A stretch of DNA of 49,761 nt from assembly GCA_030426585.1 (NCBI GenBank), contig JAUHYH010000002.1:1-49761 (forward strand). The letters are read 5' to 3'. Below the pieces are notes generated by a model that was given only the letters and a program-made list of their open reading frames with translations, ran no database searches and was not told the DNA's origin. Both the position numbers and the translations under genes were made by a program. Position 1 is the first letter of the stretch. Every line of letters starts with the position of its first letter. Below are positions 26,827 through 36,199 of the stretch, in pieces. The stretch is from Bacteriovoracia bacterium. GTDB lineage: Bacteria; Bdellovibrionota; Bacteriovoracia; Bacteriovoracales; Bacteriovoracaceae.

Positions 26827-29800
26827 TATAGCCATCTCCTTACTTCATCAACTTTCATATTTTTTCTTTTTGCATAATCTGCTAATTGGTCATCACCTAA
26901 AGCTCCCACATTAAAGTATCGCGATTGTGGGTGAGAAAAATACCAACCACAAACACTTGAAGGAGGGTTCATCGCAAAGTGCTCAGTAAGAGTCACTCCG
27001 ATATTTTCAGGAACATTCATCAAACCGAAAATTTTGGCTTTTTCACTGTGATCAGGACAAGCCGCATAACCAGGTGCCGGTCTTATTCCTTTATATTTTT
27101 CGCGAATGAGATCTTGGTTCGTAAGGACCTCTTCAGGAGCGTACCCCCAAATCTTTTTTCGAACTCTCTCATGCATATATTCAGCATAAGCTTCTGCGAT
27201 CCTATCGGCTAAGGCCTTAACCATAATGGCATTATAATCATCACCTTCTTGTTCATATTTTTTTGAAAGGGCTTCAACTTCTGAACCTGAACTTACGGCA
27301 AAACAACCTATATAATCTTCATACCCTGATGACTCAGGAGCTACAAAGTCCGCCAAACAAGAATTTGGAGAATCGGCTTCTGTCATTTTTCTCTGACTTC
27401 GAAGCATATTAAAAGTGAGATTTTCATCAACCAATCTAACATCATCACCCTCTGAAACCGCTTTATAAAAACCAATCACAGCCCGAGGTTTTAAATGACT
27501 TCTAATTGAAATCTCTGTTAAAAGCGAACGAGCATCATCATAAAGTTTTCTTGCTTCAACTCCGACAACATCGTCATCAAAGATTTTAGGGAACTGTCCT
27601 CGAAGTCTCCAGGTTGTAAAAAAAGGAGTCCAGTCGATATAAGGGATTAACTCTTCAACGGTGGTATTTTGAAAAACCTTGCAACCTGTGAAGTCCGGAG
27701 TGACTGTTGTAAATTCATCCCAGTTGATCTTCGTTTTATTTTCTCTTGCCTCTTCAATTGAGATTAAGTTTTTAACTTCTTTGTTTCTATGATGATTCGC
27801 TGCAAGCTTTTCATATTGATCTTCAAGCTCAACTTTATATTCATCATGGTGTCCTAAAATTCTTCCGGCCGTCGTTACCGACCGAGAAGCATCTGAAACA
27901 TGGACCACAAGACCTGAGTACTTAGGATTAATCTTAACAGCGGTATGAATTCTAGAAGTTGTCGCTCCCCCAACCATCAATGGAGTTTTCCACTCACCCT
28001 CTTCAAGTTTTTCGGCAACGGTCACCATTTCATCTAATGATGGAGTGATCAGACCACTCAACCCAATGATATCAACATCTTCTTCTTTCGCTTTATCAAG
28101 AATTTTTTCATAGGGAACCATGACTCCCATATCAATAACTTCATAGTTATTACAGGCCAGGACAACTCCAACAATATTCTTTCCAATATCGTGAACATCA
28201 CCTTTTACGGTGGCCATGAGGATTTTTCCTGCTCGCCGAACATCGTTTTTACTTTTAGCAGCCTCAAGGTATGGCTCAAGAACAGCTACGGACTTCTTCA
28301 TGGCCCGAGCACTTTTTACAACTTGAGGAAGAAACATCTTCCCTGCTCCAAAGAGATCTCCAACAACTGACATCCCTCCCATTAAGGGACCTTCGATAAC
28401 CTTAATCGGCTCTTTATACTTCTCAAGAGCTTCCATCGTATCTTCAACGATAAAATCAAGCACACCTTTTACAAGTGAGTGCTCAAGACGTTTTTCAATA
28501 GATTGCTTTCTCCATTCGAGATCTTTCGCTTTGGTTTTAACTTCGCCTTTAACCTTCGAGGCAAAGTCGACCAATCGCTCTGTCGCATCTTCTCTACGGT
28601 TAAGAACTACATCTTCTACATGCTCTAAAAGATCTTTTGGAATATCTTCATAAATTGTCAGCATGGTTGGGTTAACAATCCCCATATCCATTCCAACTTT
28701 TGTTGCGTAATAAAGAAACACTGAGTGAATGGCTTCTCTTACAATATTATTTCCTCGAAAAGAGAAAGAAAGGTTACTCACCCCTCCACTTACTTTGGCG
28801 TAAGGAAGATTTTCTTTTATCCACTTCGTCGCATTGATAAAATCAACAGCATAATTATTGTGTTCCTCTATACCCGTTGCAATCGCAAGAATATTGGGAT
28901 CAAAGATAATAGCAGCAGGAGAAAAATTTACTTTCTCCGTTAGAATTTTGTACGCCCGTTCGCAGATTTCAATCCGACGTTCGTAAGTATCAGCTTGTCC
29001 CGTCTCATCAAAGGCCATGACGACAGCACTGGCTCCATATTTTTTAATCAGTCGGGCCTTTTCAATAAATTCTTCTTCACCTTCTTTCAGTGAAATGGAA
29101 TTAACGACACCACGACCTTGAATACATTGAAGACCCGCTTCAATCACTTCCCACTTCGATGAATCAATCATGACCGGAACTCGAGAAATATCAGGATCAC
29201 TGGCAATCATGTTGAGAAATTCTCGCATGGCTGCAACAGAATCAATCATCCCCTCGTCCATGTTGACGTCGATGATTTGAGCTCCCCCTTCAACCTGATC
29301 TCGGGCAACGCTTAAAGCACTCTCGTAATCTTCTTTTTCAATGAGCTTTCTAAACTTAGCTGAACCAGTAACGTTCGTTCTCTCTCCAACATTTATGAAG
29401 TTACTTCCTTCAAAAACTTGAAGAGGTTCTAGACCACTGGCTTTAAAGCTTGGCTTAAATTCAGGAACTTTTCTTGGAGGGTATTTAGCTGCAATCTCAG
29501 CAATAACTTTAATGTGTTCATCAGATGTTCCACAACAACCTCCAATGATGTTCAAATGACCTTTTTTGATAAAGCCTTCGATGATCTCTCCCATATGCTC
29601 AGGGGTGTGATCATACTCTCCCATTTCATTTGGAAGTCCGGCATTAGGATGGGCAGAAGTGAAGCTTGGAGCAATATTTGAAAGCTCCTCAATATAAGGT
29701 GCCATCTTATCAGCACCAAAAGCACAGTTAAGTCCTATAGAGAGCATTGGGAAATGCATTACAGAATAAAGAAAAGCCCCAAGTGTCTGTCCTGAAAGAA

Positions 29801-30446
29801 TTCTTCCACTGTCATCAGTAATCGTTCCGGAGATCATAACTGGTAGCTTTTTACCGGTTACTTCAAAGTAGTCAGCAATCGCTTTTAAAGCAGCTTTGCA
29901 ATTAAGCGTATCAAAGATTGTTTCAACGAGAAGAATATCAACGCCAGTCTCAACCAAAGCTTTAATTTGTTCAGTATAGGATTTATGAAGTTGTTCAAAA
30001 TTTACAGCTCTATAGCCAGGGCGGTTTACATCGGGAGAGAGAGAAGCCGTTTTATTCATAGGTCCAATTGAACCAGCAACCCATCTTGGTTTTTCAGGAG
30101 TGCTAAACTTTTCAGTAGCAGCCTTTGCAAGCTTTACGGCAGCAACATTCAGTTCAGTAACCATGTCCTGCATGTTGTAATCTTCCATTGAGATACTTGT
30201 GCAGTTAAAGGTATTTGTTTCAATGATATCTGCGCCAGCTTGAAGGTATTTTTCGTGAATTTCTGAGATGACTTCTGGTTTTGTAAGCGAAAGAAGGTCG
30301 TTATTCCCTTTTAGCGGGGAAGGGTAATCCTTAAACCTCTCTCCACGATAATCTTCTTCTTGTAACTTGTAGCGTTGAATCATGGTACCCATGGCACCAT
30401 CAATCACCAAAATGCGTTGTTTAAGGGCTTCTTCGATCGTCATCAT
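26826..30446 (-). CDS. metH: Cobalamin-dependent methionine synthase
   Basis: Transfers the methyl group of 5-methyl-THF to homocysteine through cobalamin. At 1206 residues it is full length with all four modules: the homocysteine-binding barrel with zinc cysteines (GLNCAFGA and [10 protein letters not shown], about residues 240 and 305), the pterin-binding barrel ([28 protein letters not shown]), the B12 domain with the DVHDIGKN lower-ligand His near residue 750, and the C-terminal reactivation domain ([29 protein letters not shown]). AGGGAAC lies just before the ATG. It leads the leftward run into rfbACDB. Only 27 bases separate it from the divergent gene at 30474, so there is no space for a B12 riboswitch. 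Confidence 0.97.
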   Translation of the reverse strand: MMTIEEALKQRILVIDGAMGTMIQRYKLQEEDYRGERFKDYPSPLKGNNDLLSLTKPEVISEIHEKYLQAGADIIETNTFNCTSISMEDYNMQDMVTELNVAAVKLAKAATEKFSTPEKPRWVAGSIGPMNKTASLSPDVNRPGYRAVNFEQLHKSYTEQIKALVETGVDILLVETIFDTLNCKAALKAIADYFEVTGKKLPVMISGTITDDSGRILSGQTLGAFLYSVMHFPMLSIGLNCAFGADKMAPYIEELSNIAPSFTSAHPNAGLPNEMGEYDHTPEHMGEIIEGFIKKGHLNIIGGCCGTSDEHIKVIAEIAAKYPPRKVPEFKPSFKASGLEPLQVFEGSNFINVGERTNVTGSAKFRKLIEKEDYESALSVARDQVEGGAQIIDVNMDEGMIDSVAAMREFLNMIASDPDISRVPVMIDSSKWEVIEAGLQCIQGRGVVNSISLKEGEEEFIEKARLIKKYGASAVVMAFDETGQADTYERRIEICERAYKILTEKVNFSPAAIIFDPNILAIATGIEEHNNYAVDFINATKWIKENLPYAKVSGGVSNLSFSFRGNNIVREAIHSVFLYYATKVGMDMGIVNPTMLTIYEDIPKDLLEHVEDVVLNRREDATERLVDFASKVKGEVKTKAKDLEWRKQSIEKRLEHSLVKGVLDFIVEDTMEALEKYKEPIKVIEGPLMGGMSVVGDLFGAGKMFLPQVVKSARAMKKSVAVLEPYLEAAKSKNDVRRAGKILMATVKGDVHDIGKNIVGVVLACNNYEVIDMGVMVPYEKILDKAKEEDVDIIGLSGLITPSLDEMVTVAEKLEEGEWKTPLMVGGATTSRIHTAVKINPKYSGLVVHVSDASRSVTTAGRILGHHDEYKVELEDQYEKLAANHHRNKEVKNLISIEEARENKTKINWDEFTTVTPDFTGCKVFQNTTVEELIPYIDWTPFFTTWRLRGQFPKIFDDDVVGVEARKLYDDARSLLTEISIRSHLKPRAVIGFYKAVSEGDDVRLVDENLTFNMLRSQRKMTEADSPNSCLADFVAPESSGYEDYIGCFAVSSGSEVEALSKKYEQEGDDYNAIMVKALADRIAEAYAEYMHERVRKKIWGYAPEEVLTNQDLIREKYKGIRPAPGYAACPDHSEKAKIFGLMNVPENIGVTLTEHFAMNPPSSVCGWYFSHPQSRYFNVGALGDDQLADYAKRKNMKVDEVRRWL

Positions 30447-30473
30447 AAGTTCCCTATACTACAATAAAGATCT
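30447..30473. promoter_or_regulatory. 27-base divergent intergenic region, metH / LPS glycosyltransferase
   Basis: Promoters for both directions must overlap or reach into the coding sequences. TATACT at 30455-30460 faces right, 13 bases before the ATG at 30474, with TTCGAT 17 bases upstream of it inside metH. AGGG facing left is the metH ribosome site. Confidence 0.35.
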
Positions 30474-31235
30474 ATGGATGTAATGCAAATATCTGCCCTA
30501 GTGCTCACAAAGAATGAGGAAACCAACATTTCACGCTGTTTGGCATCGCTTGAGCACGTAGATGAAATCCTCGTGGTGGATTCTGGCAGTACAGATCGAA
30601 CCAAAGACATCGCTAAGGTCTTCTCAAATGTGAAGCTTCTTGAAGTGGAATGGGAAGGGTTCACCCAAACCAAAATCAACGCGATTAAACAGGCAAAGCA
30701 CGATTGGATTTTATGGGTTGATGCTGATGAAGAGCTTAGCAAGCAATTAAAATTAGAGCTCATGTCATTAGAGCTCAAAAACCCTAAAGAGGTTTTTGAG
30801 GTTCGACGGCAAAATTATTTCATGGATACCAAGGTTCTTTTTTCAGGTTGGCAAAATGATTGGGTGGTTCGGATTTTTAATCGAAATGAAACAAGCTTTC
30901 ATTCAAAAACCGTTCATGAGCGACTTGATTTCAGCGGTTCCAAGACAAGACTCAAAAATCTTCTCAATCATTACACTTATAAAAATTTACAGATTTATTT
31001 AGAAAAGATGGATAGCTACACCACCTTGGGAGCAAAAGACCGACTTGGTAAAGTAAAAGTCCGACCTTATCAATTTGCTATCAAACCCCTCGCAAGATTT
31101 ATTCGCCATTACTTCCTCCAACTCGGAATCCTCGATGGGAAGGTCGGTTTGATTATTTCCCTTCTTTCAGCCCATAGTGTTTTTCTCCGTTTATTAAAAA
31201 CTTATCGCCTCCAATTAGGCGAGTCGATCGACTAA
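30474..31235 (+). CDS. GT2 lipopolysaccharide core glycosyltransferase (WaaE/KdtX-like)
   Basis: A 253-residue GT2 enzyme: ISALVLTKNEETNISRCLAS, then VVDSGSTDRTKDIA and the DxD-type WVDADEEL. HERLDFSG and LNHYTYKNLQIYLEKMD are typical of the WaaE/KdtX branch, which adds sugars to the LPS inner core. A hydrophobic C-terminal segment (IRHYFLQLGILDGKVGLII) may associate with the membrane. The start at 30474 has no obvious Shine-Dalgarno; the ATG at 30483 is an alternative. The end of the gene holds a hairpin (TCGCCT/AGGCGA, 31205-31222) directly followed by the palindrome AGTCGATCGACT, without a U-tract. Confidence 0.85.
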   Translation: MDVMQISALVLTKNEETNISRCLASLEHVDEILVVDSGSTDRTKDIAKVFSNVKLLEVEWEGFTQTKINAIKQAKHDWILWVDADEELSKQLKLELMSLELKNPKEVFEVRRQNYFMDTKVLFSGWQNDWVVRIFNRNETSFHSKTVHERLDFSGSKTRLKNLLNHYTYKNLQIYLEKMDSYTTLGAKDRLGKVKVRPYQFAIKPLARFIRHYFLQLGILDGKVGLIISLLSAHSVFLRLLKTYRLQLGESID

Positions 31236-31292
31236 CTATTGAAAATTGTTCCTATTCGCACCGAATCAAGACTTATTTACTAAAATTAATAT

Positions 31293-32681
31293 GTGGATCA
31301 AATAAAAGAAAATGAGCCCTCGAATATCCTCGAGTCGTTAGTTCAACAAGAGAATATTGAGAAGCTCACAGAAATGTTAACAGAGATGCCTGTTGCTCAG
31401 GTTGTCGAATTTCTTCAAGAGAAATCAGATGAAGAAATTGAGAAGTTTTTCGATCTTCTTGATTATGAAACCGTTGGAAGAATCATTTCGGAGTTTGACC
31501 TTGAAAGACAATTAAAGCTCTATCGGAATATTAAGCATGCAAAGTTCGCAAGAATATTTCCTCATATGTTTTCGGATGTCAGGGCAGATCTTTATCAAGA
31601 ACTTTCCATAGATGAACAAACTGAATTTATTCCCTATCTCGATAAAAAAACCAGAGAAGATGTTATCGCGTTAAGTGCTTATCCTCCGGAAACAGCCGGT
31701 GGGATTATGAATACCGACTTTGCAACGATCCTACTGGAAAGTACGGCTGAAGAAGCTATCGCAAAACTCAGGCATGATGCTCCCTCGAAACAGATGATCT
31801 ACTACCTTTATGTCGTCAATGACCTCATGAAGCTACAAGGAATTTTAAGTTTAAAAGATCTTCTTTATGCAGATCCTAAAACAGAAATCAAAGACCTCAT
31901 CAACGAACTTTTTGTCTACGCGGCTGTTTATGAAGATCGAGAATCAGTTGCTAATAAAATTGAGAAATATGACCTCGTCGCGATACCCGTTCTCAATGAC
32001 TACCAACAACTTGTTGGTATTGTTCACCATGACGACGCTCTTGATATTATTCGTGCAGAACAAACCGAAGATATGGAGAAATTCATGGGGATCGTCCCAA
32101 CCGAAGATGATATCGGTTATATGGACACCTCTACGTTTTATCATTTTAAAAAACGAGTCGCATGGATTGTTGGTCTTGCGATGATTGGACTTGTTTCAGG
32201 AGTTATCATTCATCACTACCAAGGCATGCTCGAAACTCTGATTATACTTGCTCTCTATATGCCCATGATGGCAGCAACGGGTGGGAATTCTGGTTCCCAA
32301 GCAGCAACCGTTGTTATCCGAGCTTCCGCACTTGGAGAAATCAAAGATACCGACTGGATTAAAATTGTTTTTAAAGAAGCTAAGATTTCTTTTCTACTTT
32401 CTATATGCGTTGGAGTTGTTGTCTTTCTAAAAATTGCCTATCTCTCTGCTTATATTGAAACGCCTGAAGGTTATTCACTCCCTTTTATCGCACTCTTTAT
32501 TTCAATAGCGATTGCCCTTCAAATTATTTCATCGGCCATGGTTGGCGCTGGACTTCCGCTTGTCGTAAAAAGGTTTGGAGGAGACCCTGCCGTCGCAGCT
32601 AGCCCTGCCATCACAACAATTGTTGATATCACTGGATTGTTAATTTATTTCGGAGTAATTTCAGCAGCGATTGGAATTTAA
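31293..32681 (+). CDS. mgtE: Magnesium transporter MgtE
   Basis: A 462-residue Mg2+ channel/transporter. The N-terminal helical domain (about 1-135) contains ALSAYPPETAGGIMNTDFA at its end, followed by a pair of CBS domains (about 140-260) that sense Mg2+. The C-terminal region has five membrane helices with the pore segment MPMMAATGGNSGSQAAT. The start is GTG; a nearby ATG two bases earlier reads into a stop after four codons. No Shine-Dalgarno is visible and TAAAAT sits six bases upstream, so the transcript may start at or next to the start codon. Its end overlaps a convergent lipoprotein gene by four bases. Confidence 0.95.
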   Translation: MDQIKENEPSNILESLVQQENIEKLTEMLTEMPVAQVVEFLQEKSDEEIEKFFDLLDYETVGRIISEFDLERQLKLYRNIKHAKFARIFPHMFSDVRADLYQELSIDEQTEFIPYLDKKTREDVIALSAYPPETAGGIMNTDFATILLESTAEEAIAKLRHDAPSKQMIYYLYVVNDLMKLQGILSLKDLLYADPKTEIKDLINELFVYAAVYEDRESVANKIEKYDLVAIPVLNDYQQLVGIVHHDDALDIIRAEQTEDMEKFMGIVPTEDDIGYMDTSTFYHFKKRVAWIVGLAMIGLVSGVIIHHYQGMLETLIILALYMPMMAATGGNSGSQAATVVIRASALGEIKDTDWIKIVFKEAKISFLLSICVGVVVFLKIAYLSAYIETPEGYSLPFIALFISIAIALQIISSAMVGAGLPLVVKRFGGDPAVAASPAITTIVDITGLLIYFGVISAAIGI

Positions 32682-33169
32682 GGAAACTTAACGATTTTAT
32701 CGTTAATAAGATCTTTCAGTGTTAACTCTTCTTCAATATCTTCCTTTGCGAAAACTTCTTGAGTTAAATTCACCGACCCATCTGCAGACCATTGATAAGG
32801 AGATCCGAGACCCTCGCAATATTCCTCCGCCGAAGCTTCATCATATTGAGGATAATAAAACAGCAGGCTCGAGGTAATATCCCCGCTTGAAGCATGACAC
32901 TTACCACTAACGGCCGCAGAGTTCTCACAGCCACCAAATTCATATTCAATTTTCGTTGACTCACCACCCAAGGCTCCACAAAGCTCAGAGGCCTCTTTAG
33001 CCTCAACTGACTCGGCCCTCACCTCAATACAAAGGCGGTGTTCAGTCTTTGCGTCTTCCAGATAACAAGAGTAATGACCTTGCTCGAACTGAGCCAAATC
33101 TTGGGTTTCGCAAGCTGAGAGAATAAACAATACTGTCGAAGCTAAGAGAACAATGTAGTAAAACCGCAT
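32678..33169 (-). CDS. Small cysteine-rich lipoprotein of unknown function
   Basis: A 163-residue predicted lipoprotein. The first 20 residues form a lipoprotein signal ending in LSAC, with Cys20 as the lipid attachment site. Six or more further cysteines (for example HYSCYLEDAK, LCIEV, ELCGALGG, GGCENSAA, GKCHASSG, EYCEGLGS) are regularly spread, suggesting disulfides in the periplasm or on the surface. No catalytic motif is recognised. It is divergent from rplU and convergent with mgtE (four-base overlap). A TATAAT-like box lies at about 33186-33192 on the minus strand, but no good -35 accompanies it. Confidence 0.7.
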   Translation of the reverse strand: MRFYYIVLLASTVLFILSACETQDLAQFEQGHYSCYLEDAKTEHRLCIEVRAESVEAKEASELCGALGGESTKIEYEFGGCENSAAVSGKCHASSGDITSSLLFYYPQYDEASAEEYCEGLGSPYQWSADGSVNLTQEVFAKEDIEEELTLKDLINDKIVKFP

Positions 33170-33265
33170 AGTACGAATACCTTACTGAATTATAAATTAA
33201 TTCTTTTGACACTCCTCGGAATAATCCTCTTGAAAATTAAAATTTAAAATCTCGGTTTTCAGCAT

Positions 33266-33294
33266 TTGACATATTGCCGTGAAATCTAGTAATT
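33266..33294 (+). promoter_or_regulatory. Probable rplU-rpmA promoter
   Basis: A perfect -35 TTGACA at 33266-33271 is followed about 17 bases later by TAGTAATT-like sequence that would serve as a weak -10. It lies 66 bases or less ahead of the rplU ATG, with TTAGGAGT as the ribosome site just before the gene. Confidence 0.5.
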
Positions 33295-33336
33295 GAAGGA
33301 GTTCAAAACAATTTAAACGCCCTTTAGGAGTATAAA

Positions 33337-33795
33337 ATGTACGGAATAGTAGAGATAAATGGTCACCAATACAAAGTGAAAGCTGGTGATATTATTGATG
33401 TTGAAAAGCTAGAGGGAGATGTTGATTCGACTGTAACTTTTGAAAACGTTCTTTTCACTGGTGGAGATAATATTCAAGTTGGAACTCCAACAGTTTCTGG
33501 TGCAAAAATCACGGCAAAAATTGTGAGACAAGCTCGTTCAAGAAAACAAGTTGTTCTTACTAGAAAGCCAGGTAAGTACGTTAAGAAAAACGGACATAGA
33601 CAACACTACACTGGACTTTTCATTACTGAAGTTAATGATGGAAAAGGTGGGGTTGCAAAAGCTGAAGCTAAAGCAAAGAAGGAAACAGCAAAAAAAGAAA
33701 CTAAAAAAGCTGCTCCTAAGAAAGCTGAAAAAAAAGCTCCAGCAAAAAAGAAAGCAACGAAAAAAACAGCTAAGAAAACTGCTAAGAAGGCATAA
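33337..33795 (+). CDS. rplU: 50S ribosomal protein L21 with lysine/alanine-rich C-terminal tail
   Basis: Residues 1 to about 102 are a normal L21: MYGIVEINGHQYKVKAGDII, then VGTPTVSGAKITA and KKNGHRQHYTGLFI. Residues about 104-152 are an added tail built almost only of Lys, Ala, Thr and Glu, with repeats such as KKATKKTAKKTAKK. It resembles histone H1-like or nucleic-acid-binding tails. Bacterial L21 is usually close to 100 residues, so half a protein length has been added. TTAGGAG precedes the ATG. rpmA follows after 14 bases, the standard pairing. Confidence 0.97.
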   Translation: MYGIVEINGHQYKVKAGDIIDVEKLEGDVDSTVTFENVLFTGGDNIQVGTPTVSGAKITAKIVRQARSRKQVVLTRKPGKYVKKNGHRQHYTGLFITEVNDGKGGVAKAEAKAKKETAKKETKKAAPKKAEKKAPAKKKATKKTAKKTAKKA

Positions 33796-33809
33796 TTTAG
33801 GAGAGAACT

Positions 33810-34064
33810 ATGGCTCACAAGAAATCAGGTGGTTCAACCAGTAACGGTCGGGATTCAAACCCGAAGTATCGTGGTGTTAAAAAATATGGTGGTGAAGCAG
33901 TAACAACTGGGAATATCATCGTTCGTCAAAAAGGGACTAAGTTCCACGCCGGTCAAGGTGTTGGAATGGGGAAAGACTTTACTCTTTTCGCTCTTACTGA
34001 TGGAACTGTGAAGTTTTCTCACTACAACAGAAAAACCAAAATGGTTTCTGTTGTCTCTGCATAA
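33810..34064 (+). CDS. rpmA: 50S ribosomal protein L27
   Basis: An 84-residue L27 beginning [20 protein letters not shown]. The N-terminal arm that reaches toward the peptidyl-transferase centre has no extra cleavable leader, unlike Firmicutes L27. [20 protein letters not shown] is the conserved core. TAGGAGAG gives a strong ribosome site. It is co-transcribed with rplU and followed by an intrinsic terminator. The ribosome-associated GTPase obgE lies downstream, as in many bacteria. Confidence 0.97.
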   Translation: MAHKKSGGSTSNGRDSNPKYRGVKKYGGEAVTTGNIIVRQKGTKFHAGQGVGMGKDFTLFALTDGTVKFSHYNRKTKMVSVVSA

Positions 34065-34091
34065 ATAGAACTTAAGAACTATTTTCATATT

Positions 34092-34124
34092 AAAAGGAAG
34101 CCGTTTGCAGCTTCCTTTTTTTTT
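34092..34124 (+). terminator. Intrinsic terminator of rplU-rpmA
   Basis: The stem AAAAGGAAGC / GCTTCCTTTT has ten paired bases around an eight-base loop and runs into nine or so consecutive Ts. It lies 27 bases after the rpmA stop, a textbook Rho-independent terminator. Confidence 0.92.
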
Positions 34125-34140
34125 GGTTTATAGTACTCCT

Positions 34141-34244
34141 GTTTCAACTCTCAGGGTCGTTAAACTTCGCACTCGGCAACTGCGACGTATCCAAAGCTAT
34201 ACGCCTCGTTGCCTCGGCTTGTTTGCCTACCTGAAAGTTAAAAC
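34141..34244 (+). ncRNA. Candidate structured element A (same family as 39840-39964)
   Basis: A GC-richer island between the rpmA terminator and obgE. Basal stem: 34141-34155 with 34230-34244, 13 of 15 pairs. Middle stem: GGCAAC 34175-34180 with GTTGCC 34208-34213. Apical stem: CGTAT 34186-34190 with ATACG 34199-34203, closing a loop that contains CAAAGC. The 5' internal strand holds CGTTAAACTTCG. The same layout with different but still complementary helices occurs at 39840-39964. It ends 24 bases before the obgE start codon, so it could be a leader, a small RNA or a dispersed repeat. I do not recognise the family. Confidence 0.5.
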
Positions 34245-34268
34245 CGAAGCACTCTAGAGGAATAACTG

Positions 34269-35273
34269 TTGAAGTTTATAGATGAAGTCGAAATTGAAGT
34301 GAAATCAGGAGATGGCGGGCACGGATGTGTTAGCTATCGACGAGAGAAATTTGTACCTCGTGGAGGACCTGATGGTGGAAACGGTGGCCGTGGTGGAGAT
34401 GTCTACTTCGAGGCAACTGATCGACTTAATACTCTGGTCCATTTTCGCGGAAAAAAGAAATACTACGCGCAAAATGGTGAAAACGGCTCAGGCAGCCAAT
34501 GTGATGGGAAATTTGGTGAAGATCTTATTATTCATGTTCCTGTGGGAACAATGGTTTTTGATAAAGAAACAGGCGATCTGCTTGCTGACTTAACTTCAGA
34601 CGGAGACAGAAAAAAAATCGCGACTGGAGGTCGAGGTGGATTTGGGAATATGGAGTTTAAATCTTCCACAAATCAAACCCCTAGCTATGCTCAAGACGGA
34701 AAACCCGGTCAACTCTTTGAAATCAAATTAGAACTAAAACTTCTTGCAGATATTGCACTAGTCGGACTTCCGAATGCAGGAAAATCAACTTTAATTTCAG
34801 TCATTTCAGCTGCTCGACCTAAAATTGCAGACTATCCTTTCACAACCTTAGAACCCAATCTCGGTGTGGTGGTTTTTAGAGAAAGCTCTTATGTTGTCGC
34901 TGATATCCCAGGACTGATAGAAAATGCCGCCGAAGGGAAAGGTCTTGGTATTAAATTTCTTAAACACATCGAACGAACTAAGGCTTATCTCCACTTAATT
35001 GATTGCTCAATGCTGATTGATGAATACGAGGCAATTGAAAGTTATGCCACAATTAAAGCTGAACTCTTAAAATTTAGTGAAAACCTAAGAAATAAGAAAG
35101 AAATCATATGCTTAACTAAGATTGATGCTATGACAGATGAAGAAATCGACAAATACATCTCGGCCATGGAAAAAGAGACTGATAAAAAGGTCTTAGCAAT
35201 ATCATCTGTGTCTGGTAAGAATATCGAAACATTGAAAGAAATTATGTTTTTAGCTTTAGAGGGTGAACAATGA
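34269..35273 (+). CDS. obgE: Obg-family GTPase (CgtA)
   Basis: A 334-residue ribosome-assembly and stress GTPase. The glycine-rich Obg fold is at the N-terminus (KSGDGGHGCVSYRREKFVPR, GGNGGRGGDV). The G domain from about residue 160 has GLPNAGKSTLI (G1), the DYPFTTLEP switch I, DIPGLIENA (G3) and CLTKIDAM (G4). The start is TTG at 34269, supported by AGAGGA about eight bases upstream and by the canonical MKFIDEV N-terminus. The short C-terminal extension of some Obg proteins is absent. It overlaps rsfS by four bases (ATGA). Confidence 0.96.
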   Translation: MKFIDEVEIEVKSGDGGHGCVSYRREKFVPRGGPDGGNGGRGGDVYFEATDRLNTLVHFRGKKKYYAQNGENGSGSQCDGKFGEDLIIHVPVGTMVFDKETGDLLADLTSDGDRKKIATGGRGGFGNMEFKSSTNQTPSYAQDGKPGQLFEIKLELKLLADIALVGLPNAGKSTLISVISAARPKIADYPFTTLEPNLGVVVFRESSYVVADIPGLIENAAEGKGLGIKFLKHIERTKAYLHLIDCSMLIDEYEAIESYATIKAELLKFSENLRNKKEIICLTKIDAMTDEEIDKYISAMEKETDKKVLAISSVSGKNIETLKEIMFLALEGEQ

Positions 35274-35737
35274 GTCAGAATACTTATATTGAAAATGAAG
35301 TTGCTAAGATCTTTGGGACTTCCGAAGATTATACGCTGAAATCAGCTAAGGCCGCAGCTTGGATTCTTGCCCACTTCAAAGGGACAAATCTCAAGATTTA
35401 TAAAACACAAAACCTCAACCCTCTCGCTGATTATTTTATCTTGGGTTCTGTTGAAAATAAGATTCAAGCGAACTCTATTGCTAATGCTATTTCTAGGGCT
35501 TTTAAAGATAAGGAACTCTCTTTAAAAAGTATTGAGGGAACTGATGAAGGTGACTGGATCCTCATTGACCTCGGTGACATTATCGTTCACGTTTTCCAAG
35601 ACACGACTCGTGACATTTTTGACCTTGATATGCTTTGGAAATCTTATCCTCAGATTGAGATTCCAAATGAATACTATTATTCATCGATAGATGAAATTGA
35701 AGAAACAAAAGAAGATAATCTCAAAAAATATTTTTAA
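35270..35737 (+). CDS. rsfS: Ribosomal silencing factor RsfS
   Basis: RsfS binds L14 and blocks 30S/50S joining when nutrients are limited. The 155-residue protein shows the core [20 protein letters not shown], then [13 protein letters not shown] and [16 protein letters not shown], the family's most conserved stretch. A charged C-terminal tail of about 20 residues is extra. It overlaps obgE at its start and rlmH at its stop (TAATG), making a three-gene ribosome-related coupled unit. Confidence 0.94.
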   Translation: MSQNTYIENEVAKIFGTSEDYTLKSAKAAAWILAHFKGTNLKIYKTQNLNPLADYFILGSVENKIQANSIANAISRAFKDKELSLKSIEGTDEGDWILIDLGDIIVHVFQDTTRDIFDLDMLWKSYPQIEIPNEYYYSSIDEIEETKEDNLKKYF

Positions 35738-36186
35738 TGCTTCCTGAAATCCAAATCATCTGCGTTGGTAAATACAAAGATAAAAACCTAGAAGCCCTCG
35801 AAGCTCATTATCTTAAGCAAATTAAAAAAGTTTCAATAAAAGAAATCAAAACATTCGCCGAAGACATTTTAAAAGAAGAACAAGAATTAACAAATATCCT
35901 TTCTCAATATCAGAAACAACAAGTCTTCTTACTGACTGAGAAGGGAAAAGAATTTAACGATTCAATTGATTTTAGTAAATTTATTGAAGCTCAATCTCAA
36001 AGACTTAATAAAAGCCTCGTTTTCGTAATTTCTGGAGCTGTGGGATTTACGAAAAAGATGAAGAGTGAATATCAATGCTTCTCATTGTCACCGCTGACAC
36101 TTCCCCACAAGCTCTGTCGGTTAATTCTAGTGGAACAGATATATCGGGCCCATACAATTCTAACGGGACATCCTTATCATAATTAA
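35737..36186 (+). CDS. rlmH: 23S rRNA (pseudouridine1915-N3)-methyltransferase
   Basis: A SPOUT-family methyltransferase acting on helix 69 of 23S rRNA in assembled 70S ribosomes. The 149 residues fit the family. [35 protein letters not shown] (SAM-binding glycines) and the C-terminal [20 protein letters not shown] followed by GHPYHN are diagnostic. It starts in the rsfS stop codon. pfkA follows after 13 bases. Confidence 0.95.
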   Translation: MLPEIQIICVGKYKDKNLEALEAHYLKQIKKVSIKEIKTFAEDILKEEQELTNILSQYQKQQVFLLTEKGKEFNDSIDFSKFIEAQSQRLNKSLVFVISGAVGFTKKMKSEYQCFSLSPLTLPHKLCRLILVEQIYRAHTILTGHPYHN

Positions 36187-36199
36187 GTAATATCTAGGC

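Noticed and set aside
30447-30473. Cobalamin riboswitch ahead of metH
   Set aside because: Only 27 bases separate metH from the divergent gene, far too little, and no B12-box-like sequence is seen.
33606-33818. Antisense open frame across the L21 tail
   Set aside because: It is the mirror of the Lys/Ala codons (giving Phe/Ala/Ser-rich sequence) and has no ribosome site or family match.
34175-34220. Cyclic-di-GMP-I (GEMM) riboswitch, because of the CAAAGC sequence
   Set aside because: The GGGCAAACC segment, the tetraloop/receptor arrangement and the overall two-helix layout of that riboswitch are not there.
34141-34244. Integron attC site
   Set aside because: The ends read TTTCAAC and GTTAAAA, close to RYYYAAC and GTTRRRY but failing at the outer positions. 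Element B lacks both cores, and no integrase gene or cassette pattern is present.
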